Below are positions 20,695 to 29,796 of a DNA stretch of 64,000 bases, one piece after another (within the stretch, counting starts at the first letter, position 1; the number at the start of each line of letters is the position of its first letter). A program made the position numbers and the translations under genes. The stretch comes from Geminicoccus roseus DSM 18922 (GTDB taxonomy: Bacteria > Pseudomonadota > Alphaproteobacteria > Geminicoccales > Geminicoccaceae): positions 3,534,373 to 3,598,372 of the forward strand of contig NZ_KE386572.1 in NCBI RefSeq assembly GCF_000427665.1, written 5' to 3'. The notes beneath the pieces were generated by a model. The model ran no database searches and had not been told where the DNA came from. It saw only the letters and a program-made list of their open reading frames with translations.

Positions 20695-21822
20695 ATGACC
20701 ATCGCTGTCCGTCCCCGGAACGAGGCTCCGATCGGCTTCGACATGACCGACACCGCAACCCCCATGACCGACAAGAGGTTCGCTACCGAGGCGCAGCGCT
20801 GGTCGGCGGTGCAGGCGCGGGATCCGGCGGCCGACGACCGGTTCGTCTACGCGGTCCGGACCACAGGCGTCTATTGCCGCCCCTCCTGCGCGGCGCGCCT
20901 AGCCCGGCACGAGAATGTCAGCTTCCACGCGACACCGGCAGATGCCGAGGCAGCCGGGTTCCGGCCCTGCCGGCGCTGCCGGCCGGACGAGGAGCCTCGG
21001 GCCAAGCGGCAGGCGGCCCTGGTGGCGCAGGCTTGCCGGACGATCGAGGCTGCCGAGGAAATGCCGGACCTGGACGAACTCGCCCGCGCAGCCGGAGTGA
21101 GCCGGTTTCATTTCCACCGGATGTTCAAGTCGATCGTCGGTCTCACGCCGCGGGCCTATGCGGCGGCGCATCGGGCCGAGCGGGTCCGGTCAGGGCTTGC
21201 GCAGGCCGGCACCGTCACCGAGGCCATCTATGATGCCGGCTTCAATTCCAACGGCCGGTTCTATGCGGATGCCGGCAAGATCCTGGGGATGCGGCCGTCC
21301 GACTATCGGTCGAGTGGCCGGGGGCGGCAAATCCGGTTCGCGGTGGCGCAATGCAGCCTGGGAGCCATCCTGGTGGCGGCCAGCGACACCGGCATCTGCG
21401 CGATCTCCCTGGGCGACGATCCCGACCATCTGGTGCGGGAGCTTCAGGATCGGTTTTCCCGGGCGGAGCTGACCGGCGGCGACGCCGAATTCGAGGCCTG
21501 GGTGGCGCAGGTCATCCGCTTCGTGGAGATGCCCAGGCTCGGCCTGGACCTGCCGCTCGACGTGCAGGGCACCGCCTTCCAGCAGCGGGTCTGGCAGGCC
21601 CTGCGCGAGATCCCGCCGGGATCGACCGCGAGCTATGCCGAGATCGCCGCGCGGATCGGTGCGCCGCAGGCGGTCCGGGCGGTAGCGGGTGCCTGCGCCG
21701 CCAACACGCTGGCGGTGGCCGTGCCCTGCCATCGGGTGGTGCGGGCCGATGGGGCGCTGTCCGGCTATCGCTGGGGCGTGGCGCGCAAGCGCAGCCTGCT
21801 CGATCGGGAGACCGCGGCGTGA
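20695..21822 (+). CDS. ada: bifunctional Ada: methylphosphotriester-DNA/O6-methylguanine-DNA methyltransferase and activator
   Basis: This 375-residue protein has three modules. The N-terminal Ada metal-binding domain carries the acceptor Cys in TGVYCRPSC (Cys61) and the zinc-binding CRRCRPDE. An AraC-type helix-turn-helix (about 120-205) follows, with GVSRFHFHRMFKSIVGLTPR. The C-terminal O6-alkylguanine methyltransferase has the acceptor Cys in VAVPCHRVV (Cys345). The ATG at 20695 is chosen for its CAGGAG site 8 nt upstream. It probably activates its own operon after alkylation damage. Its stop overlaps the start of the next gene (GTGA). Confidence 0.95.
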   Translation: MTIAVRPRNEAPIGFDMTDTATPMTDKRFATEAQRWSAVQARDPAADDRFVYAVRTTGVYCRPSCAARLARHENVSFHATPADAEAAGFRPCRRCRPDEEPRAKRQAALVAQACRTIEAAEEMPDLDELARAAGVSRFHFHRMFKSIVGLTPRAYAAAHRAERVRSGLAQAGTVTEAIYDAGFNSNGRFYADAGKILGMRPSDYRSSGRGRQIRFAVAQCSLGAILVAASDTGICAISLGDDPDHLVRELQDRFSRAELTGGDAEFEAWVAQVIRFVEMPRLGLDLPLDVQGTAFQQRVWQALREIPPGSTASYAEIAARIGAPQAVRAVAGACAANTLAVAVPCHRVVRADGALSGYRWGVARKRSLLDRETAA

Positions 21823-22508
21823 TCGGACTTGCCGACGAGCGGATCGGGGCGGAGCTGGACAGCTTCGGCTGTGCGGTGATCGAGGGCCTGCTTTCCGAGA
21901 AACATTGCCGGGCCCTGGCGGGCCGCTACGGCGAGGACGAGCTCTTCCGAAGCCGCGTGGTCATGGCGCGCCACGGTTTCGGGCGTGGCGAGTACCGCTA
22001 TTTCACCTATCCGCTGCCGGAGCCGGTCGCCACCCTGCGCTCGGCGCTCTACCCGTCCCTAGCCGCGATTGCCAACCGCTGGAATGCCGCGCTGGGGATC
22101 GCGACGGCCTTTCCCGACGATCTGCCTGCCTTCCTGGAACGCTGCCACGCAGCCGGTCAGAGCCAGGCCACGCCGCTGCTGCTCCGGTACGGGGAGGGCG
22201 ACTACAATTGCCTGCACCAGGATCTCTATGGCCCGCATGTGTTTCCGTTGCAGGTCGCCTGCCTCCTCTCCCAGCCGGGAAGGGACTTCACCGGCGGCGA
22301 GTTCGTGCTGACCGAGCAGCGGCCCCGGATGCAGTCGCGGGCGGAGGTGGTTCCGCTTCGTCAGGGCGACGCGGTGGTCTTCCCGGTCCACCACCGGCCA
22401 GTCGCGGGCAGCCGCGGGACCTACCGGGTCTCCATGCGCCATGGCGTCAGCCGGGTGCGTTCCGGGCGCCGTCATACGCTTGGGATCATCTTTCATGACG
22501 CGGCGTGA
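21819..22508 (+). CDS. 2OG-Fe(II) oxygenase, coupled to ada
   Basis: This 229-residue protein has the jelly-roll fold signature of Fe(II)/2-oxoglutarate dioxygenases: His133 and Asp135 in CLHQDLYG, a distal His in VFPVHHRPV, and Arg in RGTYRVSMRHG. It is not AlkB itself, whose motif order and nucleotide lid differ; it looks closer to the COG3826-like proline-hydroxylase-fold group. The GTG start lies inside the ada stop codon (GTGA), so expression should be coupled to Ada. Members of this family beside ada are thought to take part in the adaptive response. Its substrate is unknown. Confidence 0.85.
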   Translation: MIGLADERIGAELDSFGCAVIEGLLSEKHCRALAGRYGEDELFRSRVVMARHGFGRGEYRYFTYPLPEPVATLRSALYPSLAAIANRWNAALGIATAFPDDLPAFLERCHAAGQSQATPLLLRYGEGDYNCLHQDLYGPHVFPLQVACLLSQPGRDFTGGEFVLTEQRPRMQSRAEVVPLRQGDAVVFPVHHRPVAGSRGTYRVSMRHGVSRVRSGRRHTLGIIFHDAA

Positions 22509-22608
22509 CCAGCGGTGGCAGCCAATCCGGGAAAATTTCCTGGATGATGTCACAGGCGCCGCGGCTGCGTCGTCTTGAGGTCGTCGCAACGATCATCGAG
22601 AGAGCGTC

Positions 22609-23067
22609 ATGTCATCGAGGATGAACCCGTACTCCGTCGCGCCCAAGGCCATGCAGGCCATGATCGACCTGGCAGAGCGCCTGAGGGAGGACGCGCTGGA
22701 GCCCAGCTTGATGGAACTCGTCAAGATCCGGGTCTCGCAGATCAACGGCTGCGCCTTCTGCCTGCACATGCACACCAGCGATGCCCGCAAGCAGGGCGAG
22801 GCCGAAGAGCGCATCCACCTGCTGCCGGCCTGGCGGGAGTCCGGGATGTTCACGCCGCGCGAGCGGGCTGCCCTGGCCTGGACCGAAGCGCTGACCCTGA
22901 TCACGCAGGGCCATGCGCCGGATGAGGTCTATGCCGAAGTCGCGGCCCATTTCGAGCCTGTGGAGATCGTCCGCCTGACGCTGGAGATCACCACGATCAA
23001 CGCCTGGAACCGAATCGCGATCGGGTTCCGTTCGGTCCATCCCCATGAGCGTGCCCTGGCCAGATAG
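22609..23067 (+). CDS. carboxymuconolactone decarboxylase family, AhpD-like protein
   Basis: This is a 152-residue helical protein of the CMD/AhpD superfamily. The redox motif is CAFCLHMH, with Cys48 and Cys51 plus His55, the arrangement of AhpD-type alkylhydroperoxidases rather than of true gamma-carboxymuconolactone decarboxylases. The surrounding pattern LMELVKIRVSQINGCAFCL is family-typical. It lies 100 nt after the 2OG oxygenase on the same strand and may be an extension of the damage-response transcript. Peroxide or thiol-disulfide chemistry is inferred. Confidence 0.9.
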   Translation: MSSRMNPYSVAPKAMQAMIDLAERLREDALEPSLMELVKIRVSQINGCAFCLHMHTSDARKQGEAEERIHLLPAWRESGMFTPRERAALAWTEALTLITQGHAPDEVYAEVAAHFEPVEIVRLTLEITTINAWNRIAIGFRSVHPHERALAR

Positions 23068-23218
23068 GCCAGGATACTCTGGCCGGTCGGATCCGGCGCC
23101 TTCGTGCAGGGTGGATGCCCTCGCTCCGGAAGTGCCGGCCACCGACCGGACCCTGGCGGAAGGGGCGGGCAGTCGATATGGCTTCGGTCCATGTCCGGCC
23201 AGCGATGGAGCCTGTTCG

Positions 23219-24475
23219 ATGTCCGAGATGTCCCGACCCGATCCCGCCACCGTCGATCCCGAGAAGCTGGACCGCCTGGGCGAGGTGGCGGTCCGGATCG
23301 GCCTGCAGCTGCGGCGGGGCCAGGACCTGGTGATGACAGCACCGATGGCCGCACTGCCGCTGGTGCGCCGGATCACCGAGCACGCCTACAAGGCCGGTGC
23401 AGGTCTGGTCACCACCTTCTTCGCCGACGAGGAGTTGGCGCTGGCGCGCTACCGCTTCGGCGCGGACGAGAGCTTCGAGCGGGCCCCTGCCTGGCTGTAC
23501 GAGGGTATGGGTAAGGCGTTCGAGGGTGGGGCCGCCCGGCTGGCCATCGCCGGCGACAACCCGCTGCTGCTGTCGGACCAGGACCCGGCGAAGATCGCCC
23601 GCGCCAATCGCGCCAACTCCATGGCCTACAAGCCGGCGCTGGAGCGGATCGTGAACTTCGACATCAACTGGACGATCGTGTCCTACCCGAACCCCTCCTG
23701 GGCGCGGGTGGTGTTTCCCGATGATCCGGAGGACGTTGCGGTGGCCAAGCTGGCCGACGCGATCTTCGCGGCGTCGCGGGTCGACCAGGCCGATCCGGTG
23801 GGTGCCTGGCGGGAGCATAATGCGCGGCTGCACGCCCGCACGGCCTGGCTCAACGAGCACCGGTTCCAGGCGCTGCGCTTCACCGGTCCCGGCACCGACC
23901 TGACCGTGGGCCTGGCGGACGGTCACCTCTGGCAGGGCGGGGCATCGACCGCAAAGAACGGGATCGAGTGCAATCCCAACATTCCGACCGAGGAAGTGTT
24001 CACCACGCCGCATGCCCTGCGGGTGGATGGCCATGTCCGCAGCACCAAGCCGCTCTCGCACCAGGGCAGCCTGATCAGGGACATCGAGGTGCGCTTCGAG
24101 GCCGGCCGGGCGGTCGAGGTGAGGGCCGCCCAGGGCGAGGAGGTCCTGTCCAAGGTCATGGACACCGACGAGGGCGCGCGTCGCCTGGGCGAGGTGGCGC
24201 TGGTGCCGAACTCCTCTCCCATCTCGCAAAGCGGCCTGCTGTTCTACAACACGCTGTTCGACGAGAATGCCGCCAGCCACATCGCGCTCGGCCAGTGCTA
24301 CTCGAAATGCTTCCAGGGCGGCGCCGAGATGACCCCGGATCAGGTGCAAGCGCAGGGCGGCAACAAGAGCCTGATCCACATCGACTGGATGATCGGCTCC
24401 GGCCAGATCGACATCGACGGCATCGGCCAGGACGGCGGCACCGTTCCGGTGATGCGCCAGGGTGAATGGGCCTGA
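23219..24475 (+). CDS. aminopeptidase, peptidase family M29
   Basis: This 418-residue protein matches thermophilic-type (M29) metallo-aminopeptidases, which use two metal ions to remove N-terminal residues. Landmarks are GQDLVMTAPMAALPLVRRI near 33, FTGPGTDLTVGL near 222, the metal-ligand segment FTTPHALRVDGHVRSTKPL near 259 and the C-terminal HIDWMIGSGQIDIDG near 386. The length is usual (about 410). The start at 23219 gives MSEMSRPDP and follows GGAG; an internal ATG at 23228 is possible. It ends two bases before the next gene's likely start, so the two are probably co-transcribed. Confidence 0.92.
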   Translation: MSEMSRPDPATVDPEKLDRLGEVAVRIGLQLRRGQDLVMTAPMAALPLVRRITEHAYKAGAGLVTTFFADEELALARYRFGADESFERAPAWLYEGMGKAFEGGAARLAIAGDNPLLLSDQDPAKIARANRANSMAYKPALERIVNFDINWTIVSYPNPSWARVVFPDDPEDVAVAKLADAIFAASRVDQADPVGAWREHNARLHARTAWLNEHRFQALRFTGPGTDLTVGLADGHLWQGGASTAKNGIECNPNIPTEEVFTTPHALRVDGHVRSTKPLSHQGSLIRDIEVRFEAGRAVEVRAAQGEEVLSKVMDTDEGARRLGEVALVPNSSPISQSGLLFYNTLFDENAASHIALGQCYSKCFQGGAEMTPDQVQAQGGNKSLIHIDWMIGSGQIDIDGIGQDGGTVPVMRQGEWA

Positions 24476-24477
24476 GC

Positions 24478-25377
24478 ATGGAGATCTTCGTCACCGGCGC
24501 TTCCGGCTATATCGGCGGTTCCGTGGCCACGCGGCTGCAGGCGGCCGGACACCGCATCGCCGGCCTGGTCCGCAGCGAGGACAAGGGGGCGGCGCTGCGC
24601 GCCCGCGGCATGGAGCCGGTGATCGGCACGCTCGACGATGCCCGGCTGCTGTCGGAGATGGCCCGGCGCGCCGATGCGGTGGTCAACGCGGCGAACTCCG
24701 ACCACCGCGGTGCGGTCGAGGTGCTGATCCGGGCGCTCGCGGGGACTGGCAAGCCGTTGCTGCATACCAGCGGCTCGAGCATCGCGGGCAACGATGCCCG
24801 CGGCGAGCCCAGCGAGCGCATCTATCACACGCTGGAGGAGATCGTGCCGGAGCCGGAGAAGGCGGCGCGGGTACGGATCGACCAGCGGGTGCGCGAGGCG
24901 GCGGGCGTCGGGGTACGCTCCGTGGTCATCTGCAACACCCTGATCTACGGCCATGGCACCGGTCTGCACCGGGACAGCGTGCAGATCCCGGCGCTCGCCG
25001 GGCAGGCGCGCAAGAGCGGGGTGGCCCGCTATGTCGGGCGCGGCCTGAACGTCTGGTCGAACGTGCATGTCGACGACGTGGCGGAACTCTACCTGCTCGC
25101 CCTGGAGAAGGCTCCGCCCGGCTCGTTCTATTTCTCCGAGAACGGGGAGGCGTCGTTCCGGGATCTGGTGGAGGCCATCGCCGTGGCGCTCAAGCTGGGG
25201 CCAGCGCAATCCTGGGACGTCGACGAGGCGATCGCCGAATGGGGCTTCGAGAAGGCCGTGTTCGCGCTTGCCTCGAACAGCCGGGTCCGCGAGCGAGGTG
25301 CGCGCGAGCAGCTGGGATGGGCGCCTCGGCATGAGTCGGTGCTGGACTGGGTGAGAGAGGAACTCGCGTCCGGATGA
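24478..25377 (+). CDS. NAD(P)-dependent epimerase/dehydratase family protein
   Basis: This 299-residue extended short-chain dehydrogenase/reductase has the nucleotide-binding motif FVTGASGYIGG at residues 4-14. The region HTSGSSIAGNDARG near 98 corresponds to the active-site Ser segment, but the usual YxxxK is not obvious: YHTLEE and RVRIDQRV occupy that part, as in atypical SDRs of the NmrA/DR group. The C-terminal segment SNVHVDDVAELYLLALE is typical. An in-frame ATG at 24466 would add four residues and overlap the aminopeptidase gene. The substrate is unknown. Confidence 0.85.
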   Translation: MEIFVTGASGYIGGSVATRLQAAGHRIAGLVRSEDKGAALRARGMEPVIGTLDDARLLSEMARRADAVVNAANSDHRGAVEVLIRALAGTGKPLLHTSGSSIAGNDARGEPSERIYHTLEEIVPEPEKAARVRIDQRVREAAGVGVRSVVICNTLIYGHGTGLHRDSVQIPALAGQARKSGVARYVGRGLNVWSNVHVDDVAELYLLALEKAPPGSFYFSENGEASFRDLVEAIAVALKLGPAQSWDVDEAIAEWGFEKAVFALASNSRVRERGAREQLGWAPRHESVLDWVREELASG

Positions 25378-25410
25378 CGCGTGCCGCCCGGGGTGGCCGG
25401 CCCTGTGCTC

Positions 25411-25424
25411 CCATGCTAGTATGG
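25411..25424 (+). promoter_or_regulatory. palindrome CCATGCTAGTATGG, candidate operator
   Basis: This 14-bp inverted repeat (CCAT-R-CTAG-Y-ATGG) lies 44 nt before the solute-binding protein gene at 25468. Its size and position fit an operator, possibly for the GntR-type regulator encoded at 27840. No second copy was found in the neighbouring gaps, so the assignment is weak. Confidence 0.35.
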
Positions 25425-25467
25425 CAGTCATGGCGGCAACAGATCGCCACCATCAGGGAGTATAGGC

Positions 25468-26793
25468 ATGGGTGGTTCGACAAGACGCACGGTCATCGGC
25501 GCGGGCATGGGGCTGCTGGCCGGCACGGCCTTCGCACGCTACGGCTTCGCGGCAATTCCGACGACCGACGTGCCGGAACCCGACTGGCAGGTGGAGAGCG
25601 GTGCTGTCCTGCGCGTGCTCCGGCCGGCCAAGTTCGTCCCCGGCGACGAGACCCTGTGGCTGGAGAACACCAAGAAGTTCAGCGAGAAGTACGGCGTCGA
25701 GGTCCGGGTGGACAGCGAGAGCTGGGAGGACCTGCGTCCCAAGACCGCCGTCGCCGCCAATGTGGGCGCCGGCCCGGACGTGGTGCTGGCCTGGCAGGAG
25801 GATCCGCAGCTCTTCGCCGACAAGCTCGTGCCGCTGGACGACCTCACCGACTATCTCGGCAAGAAGTATGGCGGCTGGTTCCCCGTGACCGAGGTCTATG
25901 GGAAGAAGGACGGCACCTGGATCGCCATGCCGGTCGGCGGCAGCGGCTCGACCATGGTGTACCGCAAGTCCTGGGCCAAGGAGGCCGGCTTCGACGAATT
26001 CCCCAAGGACTTCCCGGGCTTCCTCAAGATCTGCCAGGGCCTGTCCGAGATCGGCCATCCGCCCGGCTTCGCGTTCGGCGCTATCGGCGACGGCGGTTGG
26101 ACCGACACGATGCTGTGGGGGTATGACAGCTCGGTGGTCGACGAGAACGACAAGGTCGTCATCGACAACCCGAGAACGATCGAATCGCTGAACTATGTGA
26201 AGGAACTGTACAAGACCTTCATTCCCGGCACGCTCTCCTGGCTGGATCCGTCCAACAACAAGGCGTTCCTGGCCGGCGAGATCGGGCTGACCGCGAACGG
26301 GATCTCCATCTATTACGCCGCCAAGGCCTCGGACGACCCGGCGGTGCAGGCGATCGCGGACGATATCGGCCATGCCGACTTCCCGATCGGCCCGGTCGGC
26401 AAGCCGACCCAGGGAGCGCTCTGCATCAACGCGGTCATCTTCAAGCACTCCAAGTACCCGAATGCCGCCAAGCAGTATCTCCGCTTCATGATGGAAGAGG
26501 AGCAGTACGTGCCCTGGCAGATCGCCAGCAACGGGTACTGGTGTCATCCACTGGCCGCCTATGATGCCAACGAGATCTGGACCAGCGATCCCAAGCACAC
26601 GCCGTACCGCGACGTGATGCGCAACGCCTTGCCGCAGAGCTACAAGGGGACGCCGGGCGAGGCGGCCTCAGCGGTGCGCGCGGAAGGCGTGGTCCTGCAG
26701 ATGTATTCCAGCGTGGTTGCCGGCGATGTGACCGCGGAGGAGGCTGCCGCGGAGGCGCAGCGCCGGGCCCAGCGCTTCTACGACCGGGTCTGA
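25468..26793 (+). CDS. ABC-type sugar/solute-binding protein (family 1), Tat-exported
   Basis: This 441-residue periplasmic solute-binding protein carries a probable Tat leader: STRRTVIGAGMGLLAGTAFA, with twin Arg at positions 6-7. The mature part has the family-1 fold (VAANVGAGPDVVLAWQEDP, GGSGSTMVYRKSWAKEAGFD). Such proteins bind sugars or polyols and deliver them to MalF/MalG-type permeases. No permease or ATPase gene is next to it, so it is an orphan in this window. Its neighbours are sugar-acid catabolic enzymes, suggesting that it captures their substrate. Confidence 0.9.
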   Translation: MGGSTRRTVIGAGMGLLAGTAFARYGFAAIPTTDVPEPDWQVESGAVLRVLRPAKFVPGDETLWLENTKKFSEKYGVEVRVDSESWEDLRPKTAVAANVGAGPDVVLAWQEDPQLFADKLVPLDDLTDYLGKKYGGWFPVTEVYGKKDGTWIAMPVGGSGSTMVYRKSWAKEAGFDEFPKDFPGFLKICQGLSEIGHPPGFAFGAIGDGGWTDTMLWGYDSSVVDENDKVVIDNPRTIESLNYVKELYKTFIPGTLSWLDPSNNKAFLAGEIGLTANGISIYYAAKASDDPAVQAIADDIGHADFPIGPVGKPTQGALCINAVIFKHSKYPNAAKQYLRFMMEEEQYVPWQIASNGYWCHPLAAYDANEIWTSDPKHTPYRDVMRNALPQSYKGTPGEAASAVRAEGVVLQMYSSVVAGDVTAEEAAAEAQRRAQRFYDRV

Positions 26794-26860
26794 TCAAGGA
26801 GGCCCGATGCCCGGGCGAGGTCGTTCGTCCTTGTAATCGAGTGAAGATGGTGGAGTGGAA

Positions 26861-27829
26861 ATGAGCGACGTCGTGCCGGGCGCGGGTGCCCGTGTCGAGA
26901 TTGCGGCCGTGGGCGCCCAGCGGCCGCAGGTGATGGAAGCGCTGGAGCGGGAGTTCGTGGTCCACCGCGTCTACGAGGCGGCGGACCCGCTGGCGATGCT
27001 GCGCGAGATCGGCCCGCGCATCCGTGGCGTGGCCAGCCACGGCATGGCCGGGCTGCCGCGCGCGCAGATCGACCTGATGCCCAACCTGGAAATCTGCGCC
27101 ATCAACGGCGTGGGTCTGGAGACGACCGACCTCGCGACCTGCCGCGAGCGCAACATCACCGTGTGCACCGCACCGGTCCTGTTCGACGACGTGGCGGACC
27201 TCGCCGTGGCGCTCTCTTTGGCGGCCTGCCGCAAGATCGCCGCCGGCGACCGCTTTGTCCGTGAAGGCGCCTGGCAGGGCGGTGCGCGCATGCCGCTCGG
27301 CCGCAAGCTGACGGGCATGCGGGTCGGCATTCTGGGCCTTGGCCGGATCGGCCGCGAGGTGGCGCACCGGCTGGCCGCCTTCAAGACCACGATCGGGTAC
27401 TTCGATCCGGTCCGCCAGGACTCGCCCTATAAGGCGTATGACAGCGCGGTGGATCTCGCCAGCAACTCCGACCTGCTGGTGCTGTGTGCGGCCGGTGGGC
27501 CGAAGGGCAGCGGCGCGCCGCTGGTGCCCAAGGAGGTGATCGAGGCGCTGGGTCCGCGCGGCATCTTCGTCAACATCGCGCGCGGATGGCTGGTGGACGA
27601 GCCGGCGCTGGTGGACGCGCTGGTGCATGGCCGGCTGGGGGCCGCAGGCCTGGACGTGTTCCATGACGAGCCGGCGGTGCCGGAAGCGCTGCTGCGCCTG
27701 GAGAACGTCGTGCTGACCCCGCATGTCGCGAGCAGCACCGAAGAAACCATGGGGGCCATGGGGGATTGCGTGGTCGGCAACCTGGTCGACTGGTTCGCCG
27801 GCAAGGGGGCAAGAACCCCGGTCGGCTGA
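26861..27829 (+). CDS. 2-hydroxyacid dehydrogenase (NAD(P)-dependent)
   Basis: This 322-residue D-2-hydroxyacid dehydrogenase reduces 2-oxoacids such as glyoxylate or hydroxypyruvate or runs the reverse reaction. The Rossmann motif is VGILGLGRIGREVAHRL near residue 150. The catalytic set is Arg in NIARGWLVDE, Glu in HDEPAVPE and His in LTPHVASST. The start at 26861 follows GGTGGAGTGGAA. It lies 67 nt after the solute-binding protein gene and 10 nt before the GntR gene, so it belongs to the same run of genes. The substrate cannot be fixed from sequence. Confidence 0.93.
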   Translation: MSDVVPGAGARVEIAAVGAQRPQVMEALEREFVVHRVYEAADPLAMLREIGPRIRGVASHGMAGLPRAQIDLMPNLEICAINGVGLETTDLATCRERNITVCTAPVLFDDVADLAVALSLAACRKIAAGDRFVREGAWQGGARMPLGRKLTGMRVGILGLGRIGREVAHRLAAFKTTIGYFDPVRQDSPYKAYDSAVDLASNSDLLVLCAAGGPKGSGAPLVPKEVIEALGPRGIFVNIARGWLVDEPALVDALVHGRLGAAGLDVFHDEPAVPEALLRLENVVLTPHVASSTEETMGAMGDCVVGNLVDWFAGKGARTPVG

Positions 27830-27839
27830 GGACAGCTAG

Positions 27840-28574
27840 GTGGAGCGGGAAGCCGCCCTGACTGGACGGCAGCGTGGCGCCAGCGGCGAGTCCGGCGGTT
27901 GCAAGCCTCTCCGGATCGCCCGGCCACGCTCGCTCGCGACGCTGGTCACCGACCAGATCCGCGACCTGATCGTGGATGGCCGGCTGCCGCCGGGCGGGCA
28001 GCTTTCGGAGAGCATGCTCGCCGAGAAGCTCGGCACCAGCCGCACCCCGGTTCGCGAGGCGTTCGGCAAGCTGGAGGCGGAGGGGCTGGTGGAGGTGCGG
28101 CCGCAGCGCGGCACCTTCGTGGTCGCCTTCGATCCGGGAGAGGTGCGGCAGACCTGCGAGCTGCGCGGCATCCTGGAGGTCGGCGCCCTGCAGATCGGCT
28201 GCGAGCGCGACCGGACAGGCCTGTGCGCGGCGCTGCGTGCCAATGTCGATGCGGCGGCAGCGGCGGTGGGTCCGCCGGTCGAAAACTATCATCCCTTCGA
28301 CACGGCCTTCCATGACCTGATCGTCCGCTCCGGCGGCAACGACCAGCTCAACGAGGCGTATGCACGGGTAGCGGGCCGGGTCCGCCGCCTGCGCTTCCAC
28401 TTCATCCGCACGCTCGAGAAGATCCAGGGTTCCCAGCGCGACCATCTGGCGATCGTCGAGCATCTGGAGGCCGGCCGCGACGAGGCGGCTCTGGCGACGC
28501 TGCGCCACCACGTGCACCTGGCGCATCGCGGCTTCCTCGAAGCGCTGGAGCAGCCGGGTCCGGCGACCGGCTGA
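27840..28574 (+). CDS. GntR-family regulator with FCD domain
   Basis: This 244-residue FadR-subgroup regulator has an N-terminal winged helix-turn-helix (about 30-95, with SESMLAEKLGTSRTPVREAF as the helix-turn-helix core and GTFV closing the wing). A C-terminal FCD ligand domain follows (about 105-235), with metal-coordinating residues likely in FDTAFHDLI and HLAIVEHLEAG. It starts at a GTG 10 nt after the dehydrogenase gene, preceded by GAGGA. Such regulators usually repress local catabolic genes and respond to an organic acid, probably the substrate of this cluster. Confidence 0.93.
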   Translation: MEREAALTGRQRGASGESGGCKPLRIARPRSLATLVTDQIRDLIVDGRLPPGGQLSESMLAEKLGTSRTPVREAFGKLEAEGLVEVRPQRGTFVVAFDPGEVRQTCELRGILEVGALQIGCERDRTGLCAALRANVDAAAAAVGPPVENYHPFDTAFHDLIVRSGGNDQLNEAYARVAGRVRRLRFHFIRTLEKIQGSQRDHLAIVEHLEAGRDEAALATLRHHVHLAHRGFLEALEQPGPATG

Positions 28575-28602
28575 ATCGAGATCAGGCAAGGACGAGGCGA
28601 CC

Positions 28603-29796
28603 ATGAAGATCACGCGGCTGAAAGTCCGCACGGTCACCGGCACGATGCCGGTCGACGGCAAGTTCTGGGAGGAGCGGCTGCTCCGCCCGATCGACGTCTA
28701 CGAGGAGCACCGCAAGGATCCCTGGCCGCAGGGCGGCGAGCAGATCGGCAACGACAAGTTCAGGATGACCCAGCACTTCGTCGAGGTGCACACCGACGAA
28801 GGCGTGGTCGGCACCGCCGGGCCGATCTGGCCGGACGCCGCCTGGCTGGCGGTGACCCAGCTCCAGCCGATGGTGGTCGGCCGCGACCCGCTGGCGATCG
28901 AGCTCCTGTTCGACCAGATGCACCGCCTCCTGGTCCACGGGCGCCAGGGTGCTGCCATGATCGCGGTCTCCGCCGTCGAGTGCGCGCTCTGGGACCTCAA
29001 GGGCAAGGCCATGGGCCACCCGATCTGGCGGATCCTGGGCGGCCCGACCCGCGAGGAGGTGCCGGCCTATTGCTCCATGCTGGGCTATGCGGTCCTGGAC
29101 CTGGGCCTGGTCCGCGAGCGGGCGATCGAGTTCAAGGAGAAGGGCTTCCGGGCCCAGAAATGGTTCTTCCGCCACGGGCCGATGAGCGGCCACGAGGGCA
29201 TGAAGGCCAATGTCGCCCTGGTCCGCACCCTGCGCGAGACGCTGGGCGAGGACTACGACATCATGCTCGACTGCTGGCAGAGCATGAACTTCGACTACGC
29301 GGTCGACCTGTGCTCCCGGATCGAGGAGTACCGGCCGCGCTGGATCGAGGAATGCTTCATGCCCGACCGGATCGACAGCCACGTCAAGCTGAAGGCCAAG
29401 ACGAAGATCCCGCTCTCCGGCGCCGAGCACGAATATACCCGCTGGGGCTTCAAGCGGTTCATCGAGAAGGACGCGCTCGATATCATCCAGCCGGACATCT
29501 ACTGGTGCGGCGGCCTGTCCGAGACGCTCAAGATCGCGGCCTATGCCACGGTCCACGACCTGATCACCATTCCCCACGGTCACTCGACCCCGATCGGCAT
29601 CCACTTCTCGGTGACCCAGTCGCCGATCCATACGCCGTACCAGGAGTATCTGTGGAAGTGGAACCTGGTGAACATGTACTTCCTGAAGGACCCGCTCTGG
29701 CCGGTCGACGGGATGATCAGGCTGCCCCATGCCGTGGGGGCCAACATGGAGCTCGATCCGGACAAGATCGAGCATGAGGAGGAAATGCGTGGCTGA
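28603..29796 (+). CDS. mandelate racemase/enolase-superfamily sugar-acid dehydratase (rhamnonate dehydratase-like)
   Basis: This 397-residue enolase-superfamily enzyme abstracts a proton alpha to a carboxylate and eliminates water from an aldonic acid to give a 2-keto-3-deoxy acid. Metal ligands are expected at Asp in IMLDCWQS, Glu in WIEECF and Glu in SGAEHEYTRWGF. The general-base His is in IPHGHS. The pattern ECF-P followed by GAEHEYTRWGF resembles L-rhamnonate dehydratase, but other sugar acids are possible. Its stop codon lies within the first codons of the aldolase gene (8-nt overlap), a strong sign that the two act in sequence. Confidence 0.87.
   Translation: MKITRLKVRTVTGTMPVDGKFWEERLLRPIDVYEEHRKDPWPQGGEQIGNDKFRMTQHFVEVHTDEGVVGTAGPIWPDAAWLAVTQLQPMVVGRDPLAIELLFDQMHRLLVHGRQGAAMIAVSAVECALWDLKGKAMGHPIWRILGGPTREEVPAYCSMLGYAVLDLGLVRERAIEFKEKGFRAQKWFFRHGPMSGHEGMKANVALVRTLRETLGEDYDIMLDCWQSMNFDYAVDLCSRIEEYRPRWIEECFMPDRIDSHVKLKAKTKIPLSGAEHEYTRWGFKRFIEKDALDIIQPDIYWCGGLSETLKIAAYATVHDLITIPHGHSTPIGIHFSVTQSPIHTPYQEYLWKWNLVNMYFLKDPLWPVDGMIRLPHAVGANMELDPDKIEHEEEMRG

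Noticed and set aside
28603-29796. Naming the dehydratase RhmD and the aldolase RhmA
   Set aside because: The resemblance is at subgroup level only; the expected rhamnose transport and dehydrogenase genes are not seen, so the substrate is left open.
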